Of a stretch of 12,571 bases of DNA, positions 1 to 8,084 are shown in pieces. The translations under genes and the position numbers were made by a program. The stretch covers positions 1 to 12,571 of the forward strand of contig DRQE01000194.1 in the NCBI GenBank assembly GCA_011371515.1, given 5' to 3'. This DNA comes from Deltaproteobacteria bacterium. Lineage in GTDB: Bacteria > Desulfobacterota > GWC2-55-46 > DRQE01. Each line of letters begins with the position of its first letter. Positions within the stretch are counted from its first letter, which is position 1. A model generated the notes under the pieces. The model ran no database searches and was not told the origin of the DNA. It worked only from the letters and a program-made list of their open reading frames with translations.

Positions 1-1
1 A

Positions 2-2062
2 ATAGTTCTCGACTATATAGAACCTTCCAGAAGGGAGCTTGCAAGAGAGGCTGCAAAAAGGATAGCACGGCTTGGCTTTATACCATATGTAAGCGATTAC
101 GAGCTTTCAACCATTGGGGTTGGCAACTGTGAGCTTATTCCAAGAAGGGTGTTGCTTCTTTACAACTCGGATGTACAGACAGAGCGCTCCTTTACAGAGG
201 TGCACAGGTTCGTACAGCTGCCACTTGAGTATCTCGGTTTTGTGCCAGTACTTTATGACATAAAGAATGGGCTTCCAGAGGGCTACCTTGCAGACAGATA
301 CGCGGGTGTGGTGGTCTGGGTGGGCAGACTTATAGATTACAGGGCATTCCACAAATGGACCGTAGAGAAGATAAAAGAGGGGTTGAGGATATTCTTCATC
401 GACGACTTTGGTTTTCCCGCAGAAAGAAAGCTACTCGAACCACTGGGAATAGGGCTTATAAGTCCCGGCACCCTCGGGCTCAGGCCCTTGCAAGTTAAAA
501 AGACACTCTTACCATTCTTTGAAGCAGAGCCATCGGTTGCCTCAACTGTGCCAGCCCTTATGACTTCCTCTGGCAGAAAGGTTCTGGTTGTGGAAGATGA
601 AGATGGCACAGAAAGTGTGCCTTTTGCCATAACCCCATGGGGTGGATACGCACTCGATGGTGCGTTGATAGTAAAGGAGTTTGAGGCATGGGTGTATGAT
701 CCCTTCGAGGTTCTGAAAGAGGTCTTTCCACGCAGACCGGTGGCTGTGCCAGATGTTACAACAGAGAATGGCAGGCGCATACTCACAGCCCACATAGACG
801 GAGACAGTTTCTTTGGTAACGCCGATTTTGATGCCACCAGAAACCTTGGTGAGATCGTAAGGGACGAAATACTTGAAAGATTCAGCTTTCCCCACACGGT
901 ATCTGTAATCGAAGGAGAACTTGCACCATGGGGGCTTTATCCAGAAAAGGCAGAAAGGCTTGAGGAAGTGGCAAGGTCCATATTCGCCCTACCCAATGTG
1001 GAGCCTGCCTCCCACAGCTGGAGCCATCCATTCTACTGGAAGGCACTCATCTACGGAACTGCGGAAGCAAAAGAGGTTCGCTACAACCTTTCCATACAGG
1101 GCTACAGGTTCAGCCTCGAAAGGGATATAGAGGGTTCCATCAAATACATAAATAAAAGGCTTGTACCAGAAGATAAGCCTGTAAGGGTCTTTCTCTGGAC
1201 AGGTGATTGTCTTCCCAACGAAGAGGCACTGAGAATGGCATACAGACTCGGCGTATACAATGTAAACGGAGGTGATACCCACATAACGCGGGTAAATCCA
1301 TTCCTCGTGTATGTATCACCAATGGGTGTGAACAGGGGCGAGCACTTTCAGGTCTATTCACCTGTGCAGAACGAAAACCTCTATACAAACGAATGGACAG
1401 GTCCCTACTACGGTTATTCCAATGTGATACAGACATTCGAGCTTACGGACAGTCCCAGACGGCTCAAGCCTGTTGGCATATACTATCACTTCTACTCGGC
1501 TCAGAAGATAGCCTCCCTGAGGGCTCTTGAAAGTGTCTATCGCTGGGCTATGGAGCAGAAGCTCAACCCCATGTTTCTATCAGAGTATGCCCAGAGAGTG
1601 CTCGAGTTCAGAACCATGGCGTTTGCCCGTCTGCTCGATGGCGGGCTTGTTGTAAGAGGAGACAGCTCACTTAAAACAGTCAGGGTTGACAGGGAAGCAG
1701 GCTTCCCTGATCTCGAGCGCTCACGGGGGATAGTTGGTTACATGGAGCGAGGTGATGTTATCTATCTGCATCTTGATGGCTCGGGAGATTATAAAATAGT
1801 GCTCAAGAAAGATAAGCCAGAGGGGTTCAGGCTGATTGAGTCTAATGGACAGGTTGTCCTTTATGAGAGAAAAGATGGCTCTATTTCTATAGGGCTTCGC
1901 AGCTACATGCCGCTTGAGTTCTCCATAGAGAAGACAGGTTGCACCGTCTCCATAGAAGGAGGAGAGTTTGAGACAGGAAAGAAGGAGAAAGAAGTTTTTT
2001 ACAGACTCCCAAGTTCCACCAAGGCGGTTATTAGAGCGAGATGTAAGGGTCAGGTTCGTTGA
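2..2062 (+). CDS. pelA: PelA, Pel polysaccharide hydrolase/deacetylase (5' end outside window)
   Basis: The frame is open from the left edge, so this is the C-terminal part (about 686 residues) of a roughly 900-residue periplasmic enzyme. The first 40 codons read like the end of a GH114 hydrolase barrel (LGFIPYVSDYELSTIGVG). A middle domain (RRVLLLYNSD, MPLEYLG-like LPLEYLGFVP) follows. The deacetylase domain then carries HIDGDSFF (nt 791-814), with the presumed catalytic base and metal-ligand Asp residues. It also has ASHSWSHPF (nt 1007-1033), with two metal-binding His, and later FLWTGDCLP, NGGDTHIT and NEWTGPYYGY blocks typical of PelA. In Pseudomonas, PelA partly deacetylates the GalNAc-rich polymer and can cleave it. 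The upstream neighbours are not visible; downstream it overlaps the TPR gene by 95 nt. No frameshift or lost catalytic residue is seen in the visible part. Confidence 0.9.
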   Translation: MVLDYIEPSRRELAREAAKRIARLGFIPYVSDYELSTIGVGNCELIPRRVLLLYNSDVQTERSFTEVHRFVQLPLEYLGFVPVLYDIKNGLPEGYLADRYAGVVVWVGRLIDYRAFHKWTVEKIKEGLRIFFIDDFGFPAERKLLEPLGIGLISPGTLGLRPLQVKKTLLPFFEAEPSVASTVPALMTSSGRKVLVVEDEDGTESVPFAITPWGGYALDGALIVKEFEAWVYDPFEVLKEVFPRRPVAVPDVTTENGRRILTAHIDGDSFFGNADFDATRNLGEIVRDEILERFSFPHTVSVIEGELAPWGLYPEKAERLEEVARSIFALPNVEPASHSWSHPFYWKALIYGTAEAKEVRYNLSIQGYRFSLERDIEGSIKYINKRLVPEDKPVRVFLWTGDCLPNEEALRMAYRLGVYNVNGGDTHITRVNPFLVYVSPMGVNRGEHFQVYSPVQNENLYTNEWTGPYYGYSNVIQTFELTDSPRRLKPVGIYYHFYSAQKIASLRALESVYRWAMEQKLNPMFLSEYAQRVLEFRTMAFARLLDGGLVVRGDSSLKTVRVDREAGFPDLERSRGIVGYMERGDVIYLHLDGSGDYKIVLKKDKPEGFRLIESNGQVVLYERKDGSISIGLRSYMPLEFSIEKTGCTVSIEGGEFETGKKEKEVFYRLPSSTKAVIRARCKGQVR
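1956..1962 (+). promoter_or_regulatory. Shine-Dalgarno AAGGAGG inside pelA, sets TTG start
   Basis: AAGGAGG lies 5 nt upstream of the TTG at 1968, inside the pelA reading frame. It is the best ribosome-binding site anywhere near the start of the next gene and is the main reason for choosing that unusual TTG start. The next in-frame alternative, GTG 2076, would begin inside the membrane segment and has only a poorly spaced GGAG. Confidence 0.6.
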
Positions 2063-3077
2063 CTACTCGGAGCTTGTGGTATTCTCTCTGGGAATACTGA
2101 TAGTGGTGTTCTTGCTCTTTCCGCGCGAAAGGCTCGAATGGCTTATAATGCGGGAGGATGATACCAATCTGGACCTGAGTATCATCTACATAGAGAACCT
2201 GCTTTCTGTAAACCCTGACGACAGGATGAAGCTCTCACTGGCAAAGAGGTATCTCAGGATGGGAAATTACAACGAGGCTGAAACCCTGCTTAGAGAGCTT
2301 GAAGAGTCGCCGCTGGGTTATGTAAGGTTCGAAGCCTTCTCGTTAAGATATGAAGTGCTCAAAAGGAAGTATTTTGCAGGCAACAAAGAGCTCAGGGGTA
2401 AAATAGAGGAGGAGCTGAGAAAGGCTATAAACAGGGGCGAAGACCTGAAAACGCTGAGGAGTCTTTACAGGGAGAGTCTATCTATGAATATGCCACATCT
2501 TGCTCTTCTTGCAGCAGAGAAGCTTTCAAAGATAGGCAGAAACAGGGCATACTGGCTGAGCGAGGCTTACAGGCAGGCACTTGCAACATCGAACCTCAGA
2601 AAGGCGGTGGAGCTTGCAGGCAAGCTCTCCGATATGGACAGAAGACGCAGAACCTACTGGCTCAGAGAAGGCATGAGGGTTGCCATGGCACTTAAGGACT
2701 ACAGGCTTGCAGAGCACTATCTTAAAGAGCTTGGTGCCATAAAGAAGGATGCCAGATGGTACGACAGGGCGGCAGAGCTGTATCTTCTCGAGAACGATTA
2801 CAGAAGGGCAATAGATGCCTACATTGCTGCAATGAGGCTTGAGAAGGGCACAGGGAAGAAGTTCCGCCACCTAAAGCGTGCCATTGAGGTGGCTTTGTGG
2901 CACGAGGACTATCAGGAGGTAAAAAGGCTTATTCGCAGTTATGGAAGGCGATTCCTCGGTGATGACGAGATGGCAGAGTTCATCCTCAACTCTGCCCTTG
3001 CCACAGGAGACACCACATTCGCAAGAAAGATAGCCCTTAATATACTCAAACACTTTGAGGAGAAGACCATACGGTGA
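1968..3077 (+). CDS. Inner-membrane-anchored TPR protein, PelB N-terminal-like
   Basis: This is a 369-residue protein. A basic cytoplasmic tail (about residues 1-32, rich in R/K) precedes one hydrophobic helix (about 36-51, LVVFSLGILIVVFLLF). A long periplasmic helical solenoid follows, with TPR-like repeats such as LAKRYLRMGNYNEAETLLREL. The layout matches the N-terminal portion of Pseudomonas PelB, whose single chain combines an inner-membrane anchor, many TPRs and an outer-membrane barrel. Here the barrel is on the next gene, so I infer a divided PelB; a role as a PelE-like TPR partner is the alternative. The TTG start is supported by AAGGAGG 5 nt upstream and by the positive-inside rule. 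The gene overlaps pelA by 95 nt, and its TGA overlaps the next GTG (GTGA). In the Pel system such TPRs bind PelA and guide the polymer to the export pore. Confidence 0.75.
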   Translation: MRQERRRKKFFTDSQVPPRRLLERDVRVRFVDYSELVVFSLGILIVVFLLFPRERLEWLIMREDDTNLDLSIIYIENLLSVNPDDRMKLSLAKRYLRMGNYNEAETLLRELEESPLGYVRFEAFSLRYEVLKRKYFAGNKELRGKIEEELRKAINRGEDLKTLRSLYRESLSMNMPHLALLAAEKLSKIGRNRAYWLSEAYRQALATSNLRKAVELAGKLSDMDRRRRTYWLREGMRVAMALKDYRLAEHYLKELGAIKKDARWYDRAAELYLLENDYRRAIDAYIAAMRLEKGTGKKFRHLKRAIEVALWHEDYQEVKRLIRSYGRRFLGDDEMAEFILNSALATGDTTFARKIALNILKHFEEKTIR

Positions 3078-5866
3078 GAAGAGCGGTAATAATACTTATC
3101 TGTACGGTGTTTGTCCTGTCCACCACGGTTACGGCTACCTGTGGAAAGAGCAGGGCTACCGTGTCTATAGAGAAGAAGCTCTCTTCGTCCAAGAAGAAAG
3201 GTGAGGTATTGAGGCTGCTTCTTTCCACCTTTCTTGCATCAGGAGACCTTGAGAATGCCCTTAAGGTTACAGCCATTGCCACAGCCCTCTTTCCGCAAGA
3301 CCCTTACTGGTGGGAGAAACACGCAGAGATAAACACATGGACAGGCAGGCCAGATGAGGCACTTCGTGCCTACATAAAAGCCTACAGGCTTTCGGGCAGA
3401 GAGGAGATAAGAAAGAAGGCAATAGAGCTTGCCATTGCACTTAACAGGTTCGATATTGCAAAGGGCTTTGTCGAAAAGGATGTGGAGGCAGGCAGAGTAG
3501 ACGAGCTCAAGAATGTGGTGCGCATATACGAGCAGGCAGGAAGTATAGACGAGCTCATCCCCCTGTTGCAGAAGCTCTATAAGAGAGAGGGTGGTAAGGA
3601 GGTTCTGAAGGCTCTGAGCCGACTATACTTTTTCTACGGTAGTCCAGCCGATGCCATAAAAAGCCTTGAGGAGATGGAGCAAAGATACGGGCTTACTTCA
3701 GAAGAGGCACTCTTCTATGCCCGTCTGCTCTACACACTCAAAAGATACAGGCAGGCACTTTCGGTGCTCAAACGGCACAGCGAAGTGGCAAGCCCCGAGG
3801 ACACAGAGTTCTGGGAGACCATGAGTGATATTGCTTGGGGAATAAAAGATTACCCCACAGCCGTGCAGGCAAGTGAGACCCTCCATAAGGTAGACAGGGC
3901 AAGGCAGGTGGACTACGAGAGGCTATTCCTCTGGTGGGCTGAAAAGAAAGAGGAGAATGCCACCCAGTATGCCCTCAAAGGATGGCATAAGTTCAGGATA
4001 GACTATATGTTCTATTACTTCCTGAATGCAGCAGCCTCTGTAAGGGCATGGAGGCTCATAACCGATGAGATAGAAAGGCTCGATAGAGAAGAGTTCGAAA
4101 GGTTCATGAAGAACCCCTCCTTTGTCTCCATATATGCACAGGCACTCGCAAAAGAAGGACGCTTCAGAGAGGCAAGAAGACTCTACGGAGGGCTTCTTGA
4201 GAAGGAGTTTTCCAAAGAGGCACTTGCAAGCTACATCTACTTCCTTCTCGACATAGATGATAGTGTGGGGCTTAAAAGGGTTGTAAAAAGATACTCAGAG
4301 CTTGAAAAAGAGCCAGAACTTATAACCCCATTCATATTTGCCCATGTGAGGGTTCAGGATGGCAGGAAGGCACTTGAGCTTTCAAGCCTCCTTCCACGCA
4401 ATACGGTGGATAGAGAGCTTCTCTACTCCGATGTCCTTTATCTTTACGGCAGAGAGTACGAGGCAGAGGCTCTGAGATACAGCCTTTATAAGAGGCTTAA
4501 AAGAAGCCTTGATGAAAACCCACAACTAATCAGAGACAGAACATTTATAGAGAACTTCCTGAGGGTTGCAATATACTACGAGCCACCAGAGAGAATAAAG
4601 AGATACTTCCACCACGCAAAAAGAATGCTGCCCCGCCAGATGGCAGAGGATATAGAGCTATCGTACCTTTTGTGGATAGGTGAGCAGGACAGGGCAAAGT
4701 ATCTTATAAAAAGGTATGGCTATATGGCACGCCCATGGATGTATCTTAACCTTGCACTGTGGGAAGATGAGAGGATGAAGATGCTCGAGCTTCTTGAAAC
4801 TAATATTGACATACTGCCGGTAAGAGACAGGGTGGAGGCTCTGGTAAGAACTGGAAGAATAAAGGATGCACTTGGCTATGCCTACAGCGGACTCGATGAT
4901 AACAGGGACGATGCCCTGCTATACACACAGTATACAGGCCTTGTTGCAGAATACGAGCAGAGCACGGCTCTGGAGCTCGATTACATAATGTATGGTCCCT
5001 ACGAGGAGTTCAAAGAGGAGCTATCTCTTGGCATCTATATATCAAAGGGTATAAGCCTTGAACTTTCTGCAATCACTACTCAGAAGATAAGAAACGACAC
5101 CGATAACCTTGTAAACCCACCTTCGGGCAGAAGAAGACTCGCTATGGAGATTACAGGTCTTCTCGATAGAGGTAAAGTGGGGCTTACCCTTGGCACCATG
5201 AAGGGGCTTAAAGGGAACACATTCTACAGGCTCTGGCTTGAAACCTACTATCTTGCAAACAGACTCAGCCTTGCTCTTTCCTACGGAAAGAACCTCTTTA
5301 CAGATGATAATGTATATCTCTACCTCGGTGGCATGAGGGAGAGCTACACAGCAACCCTTTCCTATAACCATAGCTACAAGACATCCTTAAGCCTTGAGCT
5401 TGGCAGCCATCGCTATAGCTCTCAGGACGACATTGAGCTCGGAACTGGCACCACCATACGGCAGACCCTCTTTTACAGGGTGAGAACAGGTTATCCCGGT
5501 TATACTCTGAGGGTATACCTTGAGTCTCTCGGCTTCAATGAGGACAGAGAAAGCGGAGCCATCATAGAGAGGCTTTATCCAGTTGCGCCAGCAAGGGTCT
5601 TAAATAAAAGCTACAACCTTGTGGGCGCTGGCCTTTTCTTTGGCCAGAGACACATAGAGGGCTATACAAGGGTGTGGAGGCCCTTTATGAATATGGATGT
5701 TACATGGAACAACAGGACAGACATAGGGTTTGATGTGGGGGGTGGCATTGGTGGTGGTCTCCTCAGACAGGACAACCTCTCCCTTGGTTTCAGATATGTA
5801 AAGGGCTTCAAGGCAAGGGAATACGAGTATCTTAAAGTATTTCTTGCCTACAGGCTATTTTACTGA
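3074..5866 (+). CDS. pelB: PelB-like outer-membrane TPR/beta-barrel export porin
   Basis: This is a 930-residue protein. Residues 1-22 form a signal peptide (RRAVIILICTVFVLSTTVTA). A helical TPR-like solenoid follows to about residue 630, with clear repeats such as DALRAYIKAYRLSG and EARRLYGGLLEKEF-like helices. The last 300 residues switch to alternating hydrophobic/polar beta strands and end in FLAYRLFY, a terminal aromatic as expected for BAM-inserted barrels. Pseudomonas PelB is longer (about 1190 residues) but has the same solenoid-plus-16-strand barrel layout; the missing N-terminal part corresponds to the gene just upstream. The GTG start overlaps the upstream stop by 4 nt, with GAGGAG further upstream, so translation is probably coupled. 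The product would carry Pel across the outer membrane. No pelC-like lipoprotein gene follows; the next gene is ispG. Confidence 0.85.
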   Translation: MRRAVIILICTVFVLSTTVTATCGKSRATVSIEKKLSSSKKKGEVLRLLLSTFLASGDLENALKVTAIATALFPQDPYWWEKHAEINTWTGRPDEALRAYIKAYRLSGREEIRKKAIELAIALNRFDIAKGFVEKDVEAGRVDELKNVVRIYEQAGSIDELIPLLQKLYKREGGKEVLKALSRLYFFYGSPADAIKSLEEMEQRYGLTSEEALFYARLLYTLKRYRQALSVLKRHSEVASPEDTEFWETMSDIAWGIKDYPTAVQASETLHKVDRARQVDYERLFLWWAEKKEENATQYALKGWHKFRIDYMFYYFLNAAASVRAWRLITDEIERLDREEFERFMKNPSFVSIYAQALAKEGRFREARRLYGGLLEKEFSKEALASYIYFLLDIDDSVGLKRVVKRYSELEKEPELITPFIFAHVRVQDGRKALELSSLLPRNTVDRELLYSDVLYLYGREYEAEALRYSLYKRLKRSLDENPQLIRDRTFIENFLRVAIYYEPPERIKRYFHHAKRMLPRQMAEDIELSYLLWIGEQDRAKYLIKRYGYMARPWMYLNLALWEDERMKMLELLETNIDILPVRDRVEALVRTGRIKDALGYAYSGLDDNRDDALLYTQYTGLVAEYEQSTALELDYIMYGPYEEFKEELSLGIYISKGISLELSAITTQKIRNDTDNLVNPPSGRRRLAMEITGLLDRGKVGLTLGTMKGLKGNTFYRLWLETYYLANRLSLALSYGKNLFTDDNVYLYLGGMRESYTATLSYNHSYKTSLSLELGSHRYSSQDDIELGTGTTIRQTLFYRVRTGYPGYTLRVYLESLGFNEDRESGAIIERLYPVAPARVLNKSYNLVGAGLFFGQRHIEGYTRVWRPFMNMDVTWNNRTDIGFDVGGGIGGGLLRQDNLSLGFRYVKGFKAREYEYLKVFLAYRLFY

Positions 5867-5924
5867 CCATGTGCAGTTAAATTTACTCTTCAAAAATACC
5901 CTTCAGTGATGGTATCATTTCAGT

Positions 5925-7010
5925 ATGGAAAGAAAGAAGACAAGAAGACTCTATGTGGGTGGTGTCTCTGTGGGTGGTGGGGCACCTGTGAGGGTGCAGT
6001 CCATGACCAACACCTTCACGGCAGACATCGATGCCACTGTGGAGCAGATAAGAAGGCTTGAACGAGCTGGCTGTGAGATAGTCCGTGTCAGTGTGCCCGA
6101 TGAGGAGTCTGCAAGGGCTATAAAGGAGATAAAACGCAGAATCAGTATACCCCTGATAGCTGATATACACTTCAACTGGCGTCTGGCAATAGAGTCTGTT
6201 AAGTACGGGGCAGATGGACTGAGGCTTAACCCCGGAAACATAGGCTCCACAGAAAGGGTGAAAGAAGTGGTACGCTGCGCCAGTGAAAGAGGAGTGCCAA
6301 TCCGTATAGGGGTTAACTCTGGCTCCCTTGAAAAGGAGCTTCTCGAAAAGTACGGGCATCCCACCCCTGAGGCTATGGTGGAGAGTGCCCTCAGGCATGT
6401 AAGGATACTCGAGGATGCAGGCTTTCAGGATATAAAGATCTCCCTCAAGGCATCAGACCTGTGGACAACCATAAAGGCTTACAGGCTCATATCGACAAAG
6501 GTAGACTATCCGCTCCATGTGGGTATAACGGAGGCAGGCACACTCTTTTCAGGCACCGTGAAGAGTGCCACAGGTATAGGCATACTCCTTGCAGAGGGCA
6601 TAGGAGACACCATAAGGGTATCTCTTACGGCAGACCCTGTGGAAGAGGTACGGGTGGGCTGGGAGATACTCAAAGCCCTTGGACTACGAAAAAGGGGAGT
6701 AAATGTTATAGCCTGTCCAACCTGTGGCAGAATAAAGATAGACTGTATAGAGCTTGCAGAGAGGATAGAGCGAGAGCTCTCACACATATCCACCCCTCTT
6801 AATGTGGCTGTAATGGGCTGTGTGGTGAATGGTCCCGGTGAGGCAGCCCATGCCGATGTTGCCATAGCAGGAGGGAACGGGGTTGCCATGCTCTATGTGG
6901 GTGGCAGACCTGTGGAAAAACTCAGAGAGGATGAGGTGGTCGAAAGGGTGGTAAAAGAGGTGGAAAGGCTCTCTGAAAGCAAAGAAGAAGCCACCTTCAG
7001 GGCTGGTTGA
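5925..7010 (+). CDS. ispG: 4-hydroxy-3-methylbut-2-en-1-yl diphosphate synthase (IspG/GcpE)
   Basis: This 361-residue cytosolic iron-sulfur enzyme of the MEP pathway converts the cyclic diphosphate MEcPP to HMBPP. The N-terminal barrel shows VQSMTNT (24-30) and ADIHFN (79-84), followed by GLRLNPGNIG. The [4Fe-4S] ligands are visible as C264 and C267 (CPTCGR), C299 (GCVVNGPGEA) and E306, each exactly six residues earlier than in E. coli IspG. The length fits the short bacterial form with no insertion domain. The ATG start lies 58 nt after pelB; its Shine-Dalgarno is weak, but the TRRLYVGGVSVGG start is typical. All ligands are intact, so it should be functional. It is housekeeping and probably not functionally tied to the Pel genes. 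Confidence 0.97.
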   Translation: MERKKTRRLYVGGVSVGGGAPVRVQSMTNTFTADIDATVEQIRRLERAGCEIVRVSVPDEESARAIKEIKRRISIPLIADIHFNWRLAIESVKYGADGLRLNPGNIGSTERVKEVVRCASERGVPIRIGVNSGSLEKELLEKYGHPTPEAMVESALRHVRILEDAGFQDIKISLKASDLWTTIKAYRLISTKVDYPLHVGITEAGTLFSGTVKSATGIGILLAEGIGDTIRVSLTADPVEEVRVGWEILKALGLRKRGVNVIACPTCGRIKIDCIELAERIERELSHISTPLNVAVMGCVVNGPGEAAHADVAIAGGNGVAMLYVGGRPVEKLREDEVVERVVKEVERLSESKEEATFRAG

Positions 7011-7042
7011 CACCCTCAAACCCTTTGTGGTATTTAATCCTT

Positions 7043-7384
7043 ATGAGAAGATTCTTTGCCATAGCCTTCCTTGCCGCAATTCTCTTCAACATAAACTTCG
7101 CCTGCCAGACCATATGCACCGCCAACCACATGGCAGAGAATCACGGCTCTAAAGCCTTCTGCCACATGGGTAACAAGTGCAACGGGCATGGGAGCGAACA
7201 GACCGGAAAGACAATAAAGTGCGATTGCGGAAAAGAGAAAAAGCTCTCTTCAGACTTCAACCTCATACACCTGTGGCAGAAAGAGGCTGGACTTCTGTCA
7301 TACCTTGTAGCATACACAAACAGTACGGAAAGCATACCTATTGAGAATAATCTCAGCCCACCGCACAGACCTCCCGAGCTTTAA
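7043..7384 (+). CDS. Small exported Cys/His-rich protein, possible metal binder
   Basis: This is a 113-residue protein from ATG 7043. Residues 1-20 (MRRFFAIAFLAAILFNINFA) form a signal peptide. The next 45 residues are crowded with potential metal ligands: C21, C25, H29, M30, H34, C40, H41, M42, C46, H49, C60 and C62. A short helix-like segment and a proline-rich tail ending PPHRPPEL follow. I do not recognise a named family; short exported proteins of this make-up are often found with periplasmic metal handling, so that is inference. An in-frame TTG at 7007 overlaps the ispG stop (TTGA) and could couple translation, but it would put an unlikely 12-residue extension before the signal peptide. 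The tail codons contain a 15-nt sequence repeated in the terminator at 7983-7997. Confidence 0.65.
   Translation: MRRFFAIAFLAAILFNINFACQTICTANHMAENHGSKAFCHMGNKCNGHGSEQTGKTIKCDCGKEKKLSSDFNLIHLWQKEAGLLSYLVAYTNSTESIPIENNLSPPHRPPEL
7354..7368 (+). repeat. 15-nt direct repeat shared with terminator arm
   Basis: CAGCCCACCGCACAG occurs here, at the 3' end of the Cys-rich gene, and again at 7983-7997, where it forms the right arm of the intrinsic terminator. Because it is identical to that arm, it is also complementary over 14 nt to the terminator's left arm at 7961-7974. Confidence 0.85.
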
Positions 7385-7493
7385 TGCTCTTTCGTCATGG
7401 TTGAGTTCCCAATAGCATAGGACGGCACAGAAGGTGCTCTATGTTTGCGTGCCTCTGTGTGCGTGGAAAAATCCTTAAAACAGGAGGTATGCC

Positions 7494-7916
7494 ATGTACT
7501 ACAGGGTAATAGCAAGGTGTGGCCATCTTGGCTCTGGCAAGTGGATGGATGTAACCCTCTTTGTTGAGGGCACCGATATAGTGGAGGTTATGGACAGGGT
7601 CAAGACCATGCCCGCTGTAAAAGGCAGGATGAAGGGCATACAGTTCATAGAGAGGATAACGAGAGAGGAGTTTCTGGAGGGTAGACGACACATGAAAGGG
7701 CTCAAAAGATTTCCTTACTTCAAAAGGCTGATAAATGCAAAACACCTCTCAACTAAATCCACCGACCTGCCGATAAAGAAGATAAACGGAGAGGCAAGAC
7801 ACCTTAAAGACACCCTCAGGGGTGTGGTAAGGGCAATACGGCTTCTCAGAGGTGATGACATTGAACAGTTCTGGGAGGTGCTCTCAACGGTAAAGAAGAG
7901 AACGATAGCCTCCTGA
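7494..7916 (+). CDS. Hypothetical protein, 140 residues
   Basis: The ATG is preceded by AGGAGG at ideal spacing (6 nt), so the start is secure. The N-terminus, MYYRVIARCGHLGSGKWMDV, looks like a beta strand followed by a short Cys/His/Gly turn. A second strand (VTLFVEG), a helix (DIVEVMDRVKTM) and a basic stretch (VKGRMKGIQFIERIT) follow, suggesting a small alpha/beta domain. The C-terminal half is basic and helical (LKDTLRGVVRAIRLLRGDD). There is no signal peptide or TM segment. I cannot assign a function. GSGK is not preceded by the rest of a P-loop, so it is probably not an NTPase. The gene lies 109 nt after the Cys-rich gene and is closed by a strong terminator, so it is the last gene of its transcript. 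Confidence 0.8.
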   Translation: MYYRVIARCGHLGSGKWMDVTLFVEGTDIVEVMDRVKTMPAVKGRMKGIQFIERITREEFLEGRRHMKGLKRFPYFKRLINAKHLSTKSTDLPIKKINGEARHLKDTLRGVVRAIRLLRGDDIEQFWEVLSTVKKRTIAS

Positions 7917-7960
7917 ACATAGAGGTTTCTACCCGCTACCCGCCTCCTTACCTGTAGTGT

Positions 7961-8004
7961 TGTGCGGTGGGCTGAAGACCCCCAGCCCACCGCACAGTTT
8001 TTTT
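7961..8004 (+). terminator. Strong intrinsic terminator after the 140-residue gene
   Basis: A perfect 14-bp GC-rich stem joins TGTGCGGTGGGCTG (7961-7974) to CAGCCCACCGCACA (7983-7996). The loop is 8 nt (AAGACCCC), and a G and seven T follow (7998-8004). It separates the upstream transcript from the crcB promoter, which starts 15 nt later. Confidence 0.95.
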
Positions 8005-8018
8005 AAAAGCCCCATGGT

Positions 8019-8048
8019 TTGACATGGTCTTGCAGAATGGGTTAAAAT
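8019..8048 (+). promoter_or_regulatory. Sigma70-type promoter of crcB
   Basis: A perfect -35 TTGACA (8019-8024) stands 18 bp upstream of TAAAAT (8043-8048, five of six matches); TTAAAA one base earlier would give 17 bp. The predicted transcript start, about 8055, leaves only about 30 nt of leader before crcB. Confidence 0.75.
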
Positions 8049-8084
8049 TCCTGAAACATTTCCATTTTTCGGGGTATTCACAGG

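Noticed and set aside
337..897. 186-codon minus-strand frame inside pelA
   Set aside because: pelA is strongly conserved through this stretch; the antisense frame is Ser/Pro-rich and has no support as a gene.
8049..8084. Fluoride (crcB-motif) riboswitch ahead of crcB
   Set aside because: The predicted transcript start leaves only about 30 nt before the ATG, and the conserved riboswitch blocks are not seen.
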